Source: Roseateles_C aquae
GTDB taxonomy: Bacteria; Pseudomonadota; Gammaproteobacteria; Burkholderiales; Burkholderiaceae_C
Direction: 5' to 3'
DNA length: 64,000 nt
Assembly (NCBI RefSeq): GCF_032337115.1
Contig: NZ_JAVXZY010000003.1
Coordinates: 1 to 64,000 of the forward strand
Positions within the stretch are counted from its first letter, which is position 1. Every line of letters starts with the position of its first letter. The notes beneath the pieces are model-generated. The model was not told the origin of the DNA and did no database searches. It worked only from the letters and a program-made list of their open reading frames with translations. The translations under genes and the position numbers were made by a program. Of this stretch, positions 1-11,195 are shown in pieces.

Positions 1-1
1 G

Positions 2-94
2 AACGACTGCGACCACATCGCAGCTGAACTCAACGACCGGCCACGTGAGCGGCTGGGCTTCAGGACACCGAGGGAGGCCTTCTCTCGGTACTAG
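2..94 (+). CDS. IS30-family transposase, C-terminal fragment (runs off the left edge)
   Basis: An open frame enters from the left edge and ends at the TAG at 92-94. Its 30 visible residues end in LNDRPRERLGFRTPREAF, which matches the conserved C-terminal tail of IS30-family DDE transposases (a LNxRPRxxLGFxTPxE signature). The catalytic DDE residues lie outside the window, so activity cannot be judged. The rest of the insertion sequence is to the left. The stop is followed at once by an AT-richer stretch that looks like the element's terminal inverted repeat, then by the 3' end of an integron-cassette ORF on the other strand. Confidence 0.8.
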   Translation, partial: NDCDHIAAELNDRPRERLGFRTPREAFSRY

Positions 95-118
95 CGGTGT
101 TGCACTTCAAAGTTGACT
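95..118. mobile_element. Probable right end (terminal inverted repeat) of the IS30-family element
   Basis: The stretch between the transposase stop and the neighbouring reverse-strand ORF contains GTTGCACTTCAAAGTTGA. This resembles the terminal repeats usual for IS30 elements, which lie just past the transposase stop. The left repeat is outside the window, so the exact boundary and target duplication cannot be confirmed. Confidence 0.45.
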
Positions 119-553
119 TCAAGCAACATTGCGTACCGAGTGAATGATCCTGTAGCCGAGGGTACGGGCTGCGGGTGTATCGAAGTAGGCCGATATCTGA
201 ATGTGCCCGATCGGTGTGATGACGTAACCAGAAATTGACTTGTAGTCAGACTTTGATCTCGATCGATCTTCTTCCGGCAACTCGTATGTCAGTCGTACAA
301 GCTTATCGGCACGCTCGATCTGTTGCTCGCCTCTGAGATCACTGGCTGTTTCCAAGATTGAAGCTAGCCGCTTCTCTTCTGATGTGTCTTTGTCATTGCC
401 CCATATGGAGATCCAGAACGTGAGTGCTGGTCTCCACAGAACAAGGCTTCCATCTTCAATTCGTCGGTTGAACTCATCAGGAAGCGTGACCGCCCATTCG
501 TCAGTCATTTGATAGCTACCTGTGACTATTGGATAGTCTGGATGCAGGCTCAT
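119..553 (-). CDS. Hypothetical protein of an integron gene cassette
   Basis: A 144-aa protein of unknown function. It is acidic and soluble, with no signal peptide or membrane segment, and I recognise no family. Its context is informative. Reading on the minus strand, its ATG begins 16 nt after the GTTAGGC core of an attC site (570-680), which is the usual position of a start codon in a newly inserted integron cassette. Its stop lies against the end of the IS30-family element, so the cassette's own downstream attC is missing or displaced. The last few codons may have been altered by the insertion. GC content is visibly lower than in most neighbours, as expected for a mobile cassette gene. 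Confidence 0.6.
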   Translation of the reverse strand: MSLHPDYPIVTGSYQMTDEWAVTLPDEFNRRIEDGSLVLWRPALTFWISIWGNDKDTSEEKRLASILETASDLRGEQQIERADKLVRLTYELPEEDRSRSKSDYKSISGYVITPIGHIQISAYFDTPAARTLGYRIIHSVRNVA

Positions 554-569
554 AGTGGATTCCGATGTT

Positions 570-680
570 GCCTAACGTTGAAGCTAACCGGCCCGCAGCG
601 GCGTGACGCGGCTGGCCGAGAATGAAATGACGGCCAGCCGGGGCATGCCGTTGCGGGTCCGGTTGAGCGACTGGTTGGGC
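570..680 (-). other. attC site (integron cassette recombination site), about 111 bp
   Basis: On the plus strand the site runs from GCCTAAC (570-576) to GTTGGGC (674-680), i.e. RYYYAAC ... GTTRRRY, the paired R''/R' core boxes of an attC. Inside these, GCTAACCGG (583-591) can pair with CCGGTTGAGC (658-667) leaving one unpaired base. Such an extrahelical base is the hallmark of integrase-recognised folded attC. Central arms with CGGCTGGCC and GGCCAGCCG also pair. Orientation is taken from the GTTAGGC end, which leads directly into the 144-aa cassette gene on the minus strand. Confidence 0.75.
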
Positions 681-1271
681 CTCAGCCGGCTCGCGCTGCG
701 CACGAACCCGCGAACCCCAATTGCTGCCGCTTGGCAAATTGCTCTTTGCATGGCTCGATTCTGCCTTCGCGCTCCAGCAGTGGCACTCGGTGAATGCCAC
801 CAGTGCAGCTCAACGCTCCAAACCCAAACGCTCCCGCGGACCGCCAACCCGAACTGCTTCAACCTGGCCGCAGCGCTCCGAGCCGCCAAGCTCCCACGCC
901 AAACGCAAAGCGCCAACAAGTTCTTCGCAGCGCTCCACCCTCACCGGCAAGAGGCCCAACTTAGATATAGGGCGCAGACGGCGCCGGATAACACTTGGGT
1001 GTGAAGCATAACGTCGTGAGCGCTGGGGCGGTGAGAAGGGCTTGTGGCAAGGCCTGGCGGCGAGTGATCTGTATGAATTTACAGCAATAAGTAACAGGCA
1101 AAAGCGTCAGCGGAATTCTGAGCTGGAGGTTCGCGCTCTGGCTTGGTGGCTGGGGACGTGGCTGCTGCTGTCGCTGTTGTGTGCTGATTTCGCATTGGCA
1201 TGGCGCGGCATGGGCATCGCGCCATGCAGGCCTGCCTGGCCGCCAGCAAACCTGGCTTCAACGCCCACCCC
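681..1271. other. Non-coding or degenerate cassette-like stretch
   Basis: No convincing gene is seen. Several 60-130 codon frames overlap on both strands but none has family features. The minus-strand frame ending at 584 runs straight into the attC site, which is how spurious cassette ORFs commonly look. A lone GCCCAAC (954-960; GTTGGGC on the minus strand) resembles an integron core box and might mark another cassette edge, but I cannot find its partner core. From about 1010 to 1271 I see nothing recognisable. Confidence 0.35.
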
Positions 1272-3275
1272 TCACATCGGCGGCTTCGGCCGATGCGCCG
1301 CATCCGGCTCCGCAATCCAGGCCTTCAGCTCCGCCACCCGGCCATGCTGCGGCGCCAGTTCCACAAAGGCCTTGTAGGCCGCCATGGCCTGCGTTTCGTC
1401 GCCGGCCACCAGGCTGGCGTCGCCGAGGTTCAGCCAGGCCAGGGCGCGGCTGCCGTCCATCTCGATGGCCTTCTGGTACCAGCGTGCGGCTTCCTGCGGC
1501 TTGCCGCGCTTGAAGTAGACAAAACCGAGGTTGTTGGCGGCCAGCGCAAAGCGTGGCTGCAGCTTCAAGGCTTCGGTGAAGGCGGCTTCGGCCTCGTCGT
1601 AGCGGCGTTCCTTGAAGAGCTGCAGGCCGCGGTCGTTGGCGCGCTGGGCGGCAACGCGGGCGCCGGGGTCGACGCGCACCGTTGGTGTGGCCAGGGCCAC
1701 GTCCTTGCCGTCCAGGCCCTTGATCGTCAGCTGTACGGCGCTGGCGGCGGCTGGGCTGTTGGGGCTGTTGAGGCCGTTTGGCGCGGCCTCGGGCTTGATG
1801 GCGCTGGCCTCGTCGATGCGCTTGGCCAACTGGCTGGCGGCGGCATCGAGCTGGCGGCTGTCGCCGCTGAGGGCCTGCTCGTTGGCGGCCAGCTCGAACA
1901 CGAACTCGCCGCCTTCGGAGCCGGGCAGGCTGCCAAAGGCCGGCGTCTGGTGGGCGATGGCCGAGACGGCCGGCGCCACATAGGCGGCCAGCTCGGTGGC
2001 GGTGATCAGGCCGTCGCCGTTCAGATCGGCCTTGCCTGCGAGGGCCTGCAGCAGCGTCCAGGTGAAGACCGAGTGGCCGCCGGGGCCGTCGTCGGCCACC
2101 TGCTGATCGGCGCCGCCAGCGGTCATCATCTGGCGGCCAATGCGGCGGGCGTTGTCCTTGATGAAGTTGCCGTTGCCGCCCGCTGCCGCACCGCGGGTCA
2201 GGCCCAGGCCGGAGTAGCAGGCGTCTATGATGAACAGCGCGTGCTTGGCCGGCAGCGCCTCGCCCACTTCCTGCAGCTGCGGCATGGCGATGGCGTCGGT
2301 CTGCAGATCGTCGAGGCCGGCGTCGACCGGGATCACATAGCCGATCTCGCGGCCACTGGGCAGGCGTCGCGTGCTGCCGTGGCCGGCGAAGAAGACGAAG
2401 ACACGGTCGTCCCGGCGCACCTTCTTGCTGTCGCGTTCGCTAACCAGGCCGTTGAGCGCACGCAGGATGTTGGCGCGGGTGGCCTCGCCGTCCAGCAGCA
2501 GGCTGATGTTCTCGCTGCGAAAGCCGAAGTTCTTCTCCAGCGCCTCGCGCATCGCGCGGGCATCACGGGCGGCGTGGGCCAGGCGCGGCCAGCGCTGGTA
2601 TTGGTCGATGCCGATGATCAGCGCATGGCTGTCGCGGTACAGCGCCGCGCCGGCCAGGGCCGGGCTGGCCTCGGCCGCCGGCTTGGCTGCGGGCGCGATC
2701 AGCTTGCCGTCCTTCCAGCTGGCGAACTGGTAGCCATCGGCCACCAGCTGATCCAGCACCAGCGGCAGGGCCTGCACGGTGCGGGCATGGATGTCGTGGA
2801 AGAGCACGATGCCGCGCTGGCGGCGCTGCAGATCGTCGAGCACGCGGGCGGCGATCGATTTGGGAATCGGGTCTGACCAGTCCAGCGAATCGACGTTCCA
2901 CATCATCGAGCGCAGCTTCAGCGCCTCGATGGTCGACAGCGCGCCTTCGTTGCGCGCGCCATAGGGTAAGGAAGGTCTGCATGAGTCGGCGTGGGGCGTG
3001 GTTGAGAGAAAAGGGGCGGCCACGTAGGCGCGCTGCGAAGGTCGGGCTGGTGGCCCGATAGCCGAGCAGCGCAACGCCCGTGGGGGCCCCTTTTCTCTCA
3101 ACCCGAAGGGCAAGTACCAGCCAAGCCCCGCCGGTGTTGCGAGACTTGCGCAGGCCATCAGCCTGGGCTGCGTCTCGCGCCTTGGCAGGCCCTGGCTGGT
3201 GCTTGCCACGGCCCACGCCGACTTATGCAGACCTTCCCATACGAAACAACGGCGCGCCGCTGCGGCCGGCGCCAT
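1272..3275 (-). pseudogene. 3' part of broken deacetylase-caspase-TPR gene (NodB C-terminal half, caspase-like peptidase C14, EF-hand-like loop, TPR)
   Basis: The open frame is 667 codons, but roughly the first 102 come from the inserted MITE-like element. Native sequence starts at PYGARNEG. It holds the last NodB motifs (WNVDSLDW, IVLFHDIH), then a caspase/metacaspase-like p20 domain (about residues 215-460) with the catalytic pair His in FFAGHG (about residue 299) and Cys in IIDACYSG (about residue 353). An EF-hand-like loop DLNGDGLITATE follows, then a Pro/Ala linker and TPR repeats (about 560-660). The 5' half of the same gene is at 3223-4362 in another frame. The caspase and TPR part might still be made from an internal start, for example the Met pair just before WNVDSLDW, but this is speculative. 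Confidence 0.75.
2970..3238. mobile_element. MITE-like non-autonomous insertion with long terminal inverted repeats
   Basis: The element begins GGAAGGTCTGCATGAGTCGG (2970-2989) and ends with the near-exact inverted copy CCGACTTATGCAGACCTTCC (3218-3237). Arms match over about 30 bp with few mismatches. A second nested inverted pair, GGTTGAGAGAAAAGGGGC (3000-3017) and GCCCCTTTTCTCTCAACC in near form (3086-3103), lies inside. It has no transposase gene. The GGAAGGT...AATAAG-like tips resemble IS5-group ends, so it may be an IS5-related MITE. No clear target duplication is visible. It interrupts the NodB gene between LFR and PYGAR and adds a net length not divisible by three. Confidence 0.75.
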
Positions 3276-4362
3276 CGAGCAGGGCTTCGGTATCGGCGGC
3301 CTCGCGGCGCACCTTGTCCAGCTCGAACTTGGACATCAGCCCATGGCTGAAGCTGTGGTTGGCCAGCATATGGCCGGCGGCCTGGACGCGCTGCGCAACC
3401 TTGCTGCCATGGCCAGGCAAGACCTGACCCTTGTCGTCGACCTTGCCGAGGTTCTGGCCGAGCTGGAAGAACACCGCGGGGGCCTGGTAGCGCTTCAGGA
3501 TGTCCAGGATCTCATCGGTGTAGCGCGGGTGCGGGCCGTCGTCGAAGGTCAGCAGCACCGTCTTGGGCGGCAGGCTGTCGCCGAACAGCTCGCGTTGCTC
3601 GGTAGCACCGCGTGTGGCTTCGCGGCCAGCCTCACTGGCGGCCTCGGCAGCGGCGGCCGGCGCGCCGGACTTGCCTGCGTCCGGCATGGCGGTCGCGTAG
3701 GGCAGGATGGTCGCGTAGTCCTTCATGATCTGCTCGCGGCTGTACAGGCCGCGCAGCTTGGCGACGTAATCGCTCCATTTCTCGCGCTTCAACTCGATGC
3801 CGCGCTTGGCAAAGCGGCCAAAGCTGTCCTTCAGCTCGGCCTCATAGCTTTGCTCGACCTCGGCCAGCACGGCCAGATCCTCGTTGGCCCGCTTGGCCAG
3901 CTTGATGCCGGCCAGGCTTTGCGAGCTGCCGTGGAACTGCGCCAGCGCGCTGAGGAATTCCTTGAAGGCCAGGCGGTCGGCATCGAACCACGTGGGCTCG
4001 GACTCGATGCGGTCCAGCAGCTGCGCCAGCGCGGCCAGCAGGGCCGGGTCGGCGCTCTCGGTGCCCAGCGCGCTCAGCGCCTGGGTCTTGGTCTGCAGAT
4101 CATGGAACAGCAGCTGGCCAACGCTGGCCACCGCGCGGCGCGCGGCCGGCTTCAAGGCGCGCTCGCCGTCCATCAGCACAATCATCTGGCGGTAGTGGGC
4201 CAGCAGCTCGTCGGCGCCGCGTTGCAGCGTGGCCAGCTGGCCGGCATGGGCGCTGGCGGCCGGGGCCGGCGCGGGCAGGCTGGACTTGGCCGGTTGGCAG
4301 GCGCTCAGCAGCAGGCTGGTGCTCAGCGTGACGGCGAGCGTCAGGCCGGCGCGGCGAAACAT
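3223..4362 (-). pseudogene. 5' part of broken deacetylase-caspase-TPR gene (lipoprotein signal and NodB N-terminal half)
   Basis: The frame starts at ATG 4362 (a TTG at 4371 is also possible) with a lipoprotein signal peptide ending LLLSAC. A helical region of about 230 residues follows, then a NodB polysaccharide deacetylase domain with TFDDGPHPRYTDE (catalytic Asp and metal Asp) and the metal-binding HSFSH. The frame reads LFR and then enters the inserted element, where it stops after a few foreign codons (TAA at 3223-3225). The RxPYG motif is therefore split and the remaining motifs lie at 1272-2966 in another frame. In NodB enzymes all these motifs form one active site, so the truncated product should lack deacetylase activity. 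The intact ancestor was probably a cell-envelope lipoprotein acting on polysaccharide or peptidoglycan. Confidence 0.8.
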
Positions 4363-4377
4363 TGGATTCAAGGCAGG

Positions 4378-4410
4378 GCGCCCTCGGGCATCTTCTTTTC
4401 CTGAGGGCGC
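4378..4410 (-). terminator. Hairpin between the acetyltransferase and deacetylase genes
   Basis: GCGCCCTC (4378-4385) and GAGGGCGC (4403-4410) form an 8-bp stem with a 17-nt loop, just upstream of the deacetylase start. There is no clear T-run on either strand, so it may be a weak terminator for the upstream acetyltransferase or a leader structure. Confidence 0.3.
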
Positions 4411-4451
4411 ATTGTGGCGTCAGGCGATGACGCGGCCAGGCTTCAAACGGT

Positions 4452-6514
<2,063 letters not shown>

Positions 6515-6548
6515 GGCCTGATCGCTTCACGATCACCTCTCGCCATCA

Positions 6549-6571
6549 AGCGCCCTGCGGGGCGCTTTTTT
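6549..6571 (+). terminator. Rho-independent terminator of purB
   Basis: Stem AGCGCCC (6549-6555) and GGGCGCT (6560-6566) with loop TGCG, followed by six T. It lies 35 nt after the purB stop. Confidence 0.9.
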
Positions 6572-6590
6572 CATGGTTCTTTGCTGATCA

Positions 6591-6722
6591 GCCAGAACCA
6601 ACCACAGAGTCACAGAGCCACGGAGGAATACATGGAGCACGCAAAGCACGCCAAAGAGGAATACACGGCGCGAGCCAACCTAGTGGCTGTTTTCTCTGTG
6701 TCTCCGTGGCTCTGTGGCGTGC
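6591..6722. repeat. CACAGAG-type palindromic repeat element, copy 1
   Basis: The left arm is CCACAGAGTCACAGAGCCAC followed by GGAGG (6602-6626). The right arm is its near inverse, with CTCTGTGTCTCCGTGGCTC and TGTGG (6693-6717). Both arms are made of CACAGAG / CACGGAG units. The centre has no gene. A second copy of the same design is at 50591-50698. It fills the gap between the purB terminator and the AraC-type gene. Confidence 0.7.
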
Positions 6723-6769
6723 TTGCCCCCTTGCCTTTGAACTGTCAGCCTCACCTACACTGCCGCGCC

Positions 6770-7732
6770 ATGACGATATCGCCCGATCCCGCACTGCAGA
6801 CCTACACACTGCGGATGAACCGCGTGCTCGACCATATCGACCGCCACCTCGATGCGCCGCTGGACCTGGCGGCGCTGGCCGAGATTGCGCATTACTCGCC
6901 GTTTCACTTCCACCGCATCTTCACCGCCTGGCTGGGTGAGTCGGCGGCCGAGTATGTGACCCGGCGGCGCCTGGAGATCGGCGCATTGGCGCTGGCCAGC
7001 CAGCCCGGCCACACGGTGACGCAGGTCTCGCAGCAGGTCGGTTTCGGCTCGCCCGAGGCCTTTGCACGCGCCTTCAAGCGCCATTTCGGCCAGACGCCCT
7101 CGGCCTGGCAGAAGGGCACGCCCGAGCGATGGGCGGCGCTGCTGCAGCAGCGCCGCTTGCAGGATCGCAAGCTCGATCAGGATGAGGGCAAGCTCGATCA
7201 GGCGGCGCGACCGGCAGGCCGGCACGATGCAGGCTCTTTCAACAAGGAGCTCGAAACGATGATGTCCGTCAGCATTCAAACCCTGCCCGCAGTCCGCGTG
7301 GCCTATTTCCGCCGCATGGGCGCCTACGGCCCGCAGATCGGGCAGTTCTGGGCCGAGACGGTGCGGCCCTGGATTGCCGCGCAAGGCCTGCAGGAATCGT
7401 TCTGCTATGGCGTCGGCTGGGATGACCCCAAGCTGACGGCGCCGGCCAAGTGTCGTTATGACGCCTGCGTGGCCCTGCCGGACGGCTATACGCCGCCCAG
7501 CCAGGTCAATCTGCAGGAGCTGCCCGGCGGGCGCTATGCGGTGGCGGCCTTCCAGGGTAGCGGGGCGGAGGTGGCGGCGGCCTGGCAATGGCTGATCACC
7601 GACTGGTTCCCGCGCAGCGGCCAGCAGCTGGACATGCGGCCCTTCTTCGAGCGCATGTCGGCCAGCACCCGGCCCGATTCGCAGACCGGCGCCTTTGCCT
7701 GCGAGCTCTGCCTGCCCATCCAGGGGCGCTGA
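6770..7732 (+). CDS. AraC-family regulator with C-terminal GyrI-like effector-binding domain
   Basis: 320 aa. The N-terminal ~110 residues form an AraC/XylS double HTH domain, with LDLAALAEIAHYSPFHFHRI as the first HTH and VTQVSQQVGFGSPEAFARAF as the second. A short charged linker follows, then from about residue 165 a GyrI/SbmC-like domain that usually binds small molecules. This order (HTH first, ligand domain last) matches the Rob/SoxS-with-GyrI group rather than AraC itself. The ATG at 6770 gives the natural N-terminus; the frame also runs upstream into the repeat element and that part is rejected. The target genes are not obvious: it stands alone, facing the diguanylate cyclase gene tail-to-tail. 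Confidence 0.88.
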   Translation: MTISPDPALQTYTLRMNRVLDHIDRHLDAPLDLAALAEIAHYSPFHFHRIFTAWLGESAAEYVTRRRLEIGALALASQPGHTVTQVSQQVGFGSPEAFARAFKRHFGQTPSAWQKGTPERWAALLQQRRLQDRKLDQDEGKLDQAARPAGRHDAGSFNKELETMMSVSIQTLPAVRVAYFRRMGAYGPQIGQFWAETVRPWIAAQGLQESFCYGVGWDDPKLTAPAKCRYDACVALPDGYTPPSQVNLQELPGGRYAVAAFQGSGAEVAAAWQWLITDWFPRSGQQLDMRPFFERMSASTRPDSQTGAFACELCLPIQGR

Positions 7733-7739
7733 TCCGTCC

Positions 7740-8672
7740 TCAAGGCTGGGCGTCGTCGCCGGCGGCCAGGGCGCAGCGGTCCCGCCCGGCGGCCTTGGCG
7801 GCATACAAGGCCATGTCGGCACGGTGGCAGACCTGCTCGATGCTGTCGCCCGGCCTGGCCATGCACAGCCCGGCCGAGCTGCTGTAGGCAAAGTCTGGCC
7901 GCTGGGGCAGGGGCCGGGCACTGCGGGTCTGAGCCAGCAGCCGCTCGACGATGGACTGCGCCTCGGCGGCCGAGACATCACAGAGCAGCAGCATGAACTC
8001 CTCGCCGCCATAGCGGCCGCAGCCATCGGCGCGGCGTGAGCTTTGCTGCAGGCGGCGGGCGAAGTCGCGAATCACCTGATCACCGGCCTCGTGGCCCAGG
8101 CTGTCGTTGATGCGCTTGAAATGGTCAAGGTCGAGCAGCACCACGGCCAACTGCGCCCCCTGCTCGCGCACCCGCTGCAGGCCCTGTTCCAGTTGATGCA
8201 GCACATGGGCACGGTTGGAGATGCCGGTCAGCGCATCGGTTTGCGCGGCGCGCAAGGCCAGGTCACGCTCCTGGCGCAGCGCGCGGCCGTCCTGGCGCAG
8301 ATGGGTGATGTCGCTGGCCACGCAGAGCATCCAGCCGCGGTCGTCGACGGTCTCGCACATCCAGATCCAGCGGCCATCGTGCAGATCGGCCTCGAAGGCG
8401 CGAAAGGGCAGCTTGCCGCGCCGTGAGGCTGCCGCGGCCAGCCAGGCCTGATGATCCGCAGTGCGCACGATATTGCCGCGACCGGCGGCCAGGTTGGCGC
8501 GCATCAGGCTCATCCAGCTGGTCTGGCCATCGGCCTCGGCATGAAAGGCGCTCATGAAGGCCGGATTGGCATAGCGAAGCCGGTCCTGCGCGTCGAACAG
8601 CGCCACCATCTGCGGGCTGGCCTCGTGCAGGTGATGCAGTTGCTCGAGAAGTTCGGTGTCGGGGGGGCTCAT
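7740..8672 (-). CDS. PAS-GGDEF diguanylate cyclase
   Basis: 310 aa. A PAS domain (about residues 10-130, [20 protein letters not shown]) is followed by a GGDEF domain beginning [13 protein letters not shown], with the active-site signature RYGGEEF. GGEEF is a functional variant, so synthesis of c-di-GMP from GTP is expected. No membrane segment or signal is seen, so it should be cytosolic. The ATG at 8672 is chosen because upstream codons look non-coding. It is divergent from a second c-di-GMP gene starting at 8867, with 194 nt between that probably hold both promoters. Confidence 0.88.
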   Translation of the reverse strand: MSPPDTELLEQLHHLHEASPQMVALFDAQDRLRYANPAFMSAFHAEADGQTSWMSLMRANLAAGRGNIVRTADHQAWLAAAASRRGKLPFRAFEADLHDGRWIWMCETVDDRGWMLCVASDITHLRQDGRALRQERDLALRAAQTDALTGISNRAHVLHQLEQGLQRVREQGAQLAVVLLDLDHFKRINDSLGHEAGDQVIRDFARRLQQSSRRADGCGRYGGEEFMLLLCDVSAAEAQSIVERLLAQTRSARPLPQRPDFAYSSSAGLCMARPGDSIEQVCHRADMALYAAKAAGRDRCALAAGDDAQP

Positions 8673-8866
8673 GCGCGGCCTGCTGGCGTCCGGCGGACAC
8701 GGTGCTGCATTGTGGCCCGGCGTCTGCAACGCAGGCAAATGCAAGGACCTTGCCGCCGAGATATTGCGCAGCTTTGGTGCTTTTGCTGAGACAGCCGGCC
8801 TCGCGCAGGCCTCAGAATGGGGCGCACCGGTCTGTGCGATCCGCCTTGCCGCCATCAGTTCTGTCC

Positions 8867-11086
8867 ATGCCCCTCACGCAAGCCGCTCCCGCGCTCCTGT
8901 CTACCGATGCCAATGAACGCCCGCAGCAGGCGCTGCGCGAGCGCGACATCATCCTGGAAAACGCCGGGGTGGGCATCGTGTTTGTGCGCCAGCGCGTGAT
9001 CGCGCGCTGCAACCAGCGCTATGCCGAGATCTTCGGTGCGGCCAGCATCGAGGAGATGGTCGGCAGCAGCAGCAAGGATCTCTATCCCGACGAAGCGGCC
9101 TTCAAGCAGCTGGGCGCCGAGGCCTATCCGGTGCTGGCCACCGGGCAGCGCTTCAAGACCGAGCGGCTGATGCGCCGCCGCGATGGCCAGCTGTTCTGGG
9201 CCAGCCTGACCGGCCGGCTGATCAATCCGCACGATGCGGCCGAGGGCTCGATCTGGATCATCGACGACATCGACGAGCAGAAGCGCGCCGCCGCGCAGCT
9301 GGAGCAGATCACCCACGAGCGCGGGCTGATCTTCGACCATGCGATGGTCGGCATCGTGTTCCTGCGCAACCGCCGTGTCACTCAGTGCAATCGTAGCTTC
9401 GAGGCCTTGTTCGGCTACGCACCGGGCGAGCTGGACGGCAGCTCCTCGCGCCAGTGGTACCTCACCGACGAAGACTGGGAAGCCGCTGGCCAGCGATGTT
9501 ATGAGCCGTTCTCCAAGGGCCAGGCCTTCCAGGGGGAAATGCTGCTATCCAAAAAGGATGGCTCGCCGCTGTGGTGCGAGGTGCGCAGCAAGGCCATCGA
9601 CGCCAACGATCTGAGCCAGGGCTCGATCTGGATCACCATGGACATCTCGGCGCGCAAGAACGCCGAGGCGGCGCTGGTGCGGGCCAAGGACGAGCTGGAA
9701 CACCTGGTCGAGGAACGCACCCGCCAGCTCAGCCGCACGGTGGCGGCGCTGGAGCAGAAGATCGTCGAGCAGAAGCAGGCCGAGGCCCATATCCAGCGCC
9801 TGGCGCATTTCGACGCGCTGACCGGCCTGCCCAACCGCGTGCTGCTGAACGACCGCGCCGAGCAGGCCATCGACATTGCCCGCCGCCATGGCGAGGGCCT
9901 GGCCGTGCTCTTTCTGGATCTGGACCATTTCAAGAAGGTCAACGACTCGCTGGGCCATCGCGTCGGCGACGAGCTGCTACGCCAGCTGGCCCAGCGGCTG
10001 AAGACGGCCGTGCGCGAGCAGGACACCGTGTCGCGCCTGGGCGGCGACGAGTTCATCCTGGTGCTGCCCGGCACCGATGTCAGCGGCGCCGGCCATGTGG
10101 CGGCCAAGGTGATGGAGGTGGCGGCGCAGCCGATGCAGATCGAGCAGAACGAGCTGGCAGTCACGCCCTCGATCGGCATCGCGATGTACCCGGCCGATGG
10201 CGAGGATTTCGAAACCCTCTGTCAGTGCGCCGACACGGCCATGTACCGCGCCAAGCGCGATGGCCGCAACGGCTACTGCTTTTTCACCGGCGAGATGCAG
10301 GCCCAATCGGTGCGCGCGCTGGAGCTGGAGAACGCGCTGCGCCGCGCGCTGAAGCGCCAGCAGCTGAGCCTGCACTACCAGCCCCAGCTCTGCCTGGGCA
10401 GCGGCCGCGTCATTGGCGCCGAGGCCTTGCTGCGCTGGCAGCATCCGCAGCTCGGCGCGGTGTCACCGGCCGAGTTCATTCCCATCGCCGAGAGCAGCGG
10501 GCTGATCCTGGAGATCGGTGAATGGGTGCTGCGCGAAGCCGCCGGGCAGCTGCGGCGCTGGCTGGATGCCGGCCTGCCGCCGCTGCGCATGGCCGTCAAT
10601 CTGTCGTCGGTGCAGTTCCGTCATGCCGATCTGCCCGAGCTGGTCAGCCGCATCATGGCCGAGGCCGGGCTGGCGCCAGAAATGCTGGAGCTGGAGCTGA
10701 CCGAGGGCGTGGCGCTGACCGATCCCTTGGGCGCCATCGCCGTGATGGCCGATCTCAATGCCCGCGGCGTGCGGTTGTCCATCGATGACTTCGGCACCGG
10801 TTACTCCTCGCTGAGCTATCTGAAGAAATTCAGTGCCTACAAGCTGAAGATTGATCGCAGCTTTGTCCGCGACCTGACCGAAGACCCGGAAGACAAGGCC
10901 ATCGTCAACGCCATCATCAGCCTGGCCCGCAGCCTGGGCCTGCAGACGATTGCCGAGGGCGTCGAGACCGAGGGCCAGCTGGCGCTCCTGCGCGAGCAGG
11001 GCTGCGACGAGGTGCAGGGCTTTCTGTTCAGCCGGCCGCTGCCGGCCGAGGGTTTTGCCGCCTTTGTTTGCCAACACGTAGCCTGA
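8867..11086 (+). CDS. PAS-PAS-GGDEF-EAL bifunctional c-di-GMP protein
   Basis: 739 aa. Two PAS domains ([16 protein letters not shown]... and [16 protein letters not shown]...) are followed by a short coiled coil, a GGDEF domain ([12 protein letters not shown], then [11 protein letters not shown]) and an EAL domain ([45 protein letters not shown]). Both catalytic signatures are intact, so it could make and degrade c-di-GMP. Which activity dominates cannot be told from sequence. No transmembrane segment is seen. The ATG at 8867 begins [13 protein letters not shown]; the upstream part of the frame looks non-coding. Its PAS domains resemble the last PAS of the hybrid kinase at 20526. Confidence 0.92.
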   Translation: MPLTQAAPALLSTDANERPQQALRERDIILENAGVGIVFVRQRVIARCNQRYAEIFGAASIEEMVGSSSKDLYPDEAAFKQLGAEAYPVLATGQRFKTERLMRRRDGQLFWASLTGRLINPHDAAEGSIWIIDDIDEQKRAAAQLEQITHERGLIFDHAMVGIVFLRNRRVTQCNRSFEALFGYAPGELDGSSSRQWYLTDEDWEAAGQRCYEPFSKGQAFQGEMLLSKKDGSPLWCEVRSKAIDANDLSQGSIWITMDISARKNAEAALVRAKDELEHLVEERTRQLSRTVAALEQKIVEQKQAEAHIQRLAHFDALTGLPNRVLLNDRAEQAIDIARRHGEGLAVLFLDLDHFKKVNDSLGHRVGDELLRQLAQRLKTAVREQDTVSRLGGDEFILVLPGTDVSGAGHVAAKVMEVAAQPMQIEQNELAVTPSIGIAMYPADGEDFETLCQCADTAMYRAKRDGRNGYCFFTGEMQAQSVRALELENALRRALKRQQLSLHYQPQLCLGSGRVIGAEALLRWQHPQLGAVSPAEFIPIAESSGLILEIGEWVLREAAGQLRRWLDAGLPPLRMAVNLSSVQFRHADLPELVSRIMAEAGLAPEMLELELTEGVALTDPLGAIAVMADLNARGVRLSIDDFGTGYSSLSYLKKFSAYKLKIDRSFVRDLTEDPEDKAIVNAIISLARSLGLQTIAEGVETEGQLALLREQGCDEVQGFLFSRPLPAEGFAAFVCQHVA

Positions 11087-11195
11087 GCAGCGTCACACAG
11101 CGTCACACAGCCCGTACGCGATGCCCACAGACGGCTCGGCCGTGGTTTTTGACAATTCATCCCGTCAACAAAACACAGTTCACGGAGACCTTGTC

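Noticed and set aside
584..919. 111-codon minus-strand frame reading into the attC site
   Set aside because: Its last ~35 codons are the attC itself and the rest has no family features; typical of spurious cassette ORFs.
1200..2876. 558-codon plus-strand frame opposite the caspase/TPR region
   Set aside because: Val/Gly/Ala-rich shadow of the caspase and TPR coding strand.
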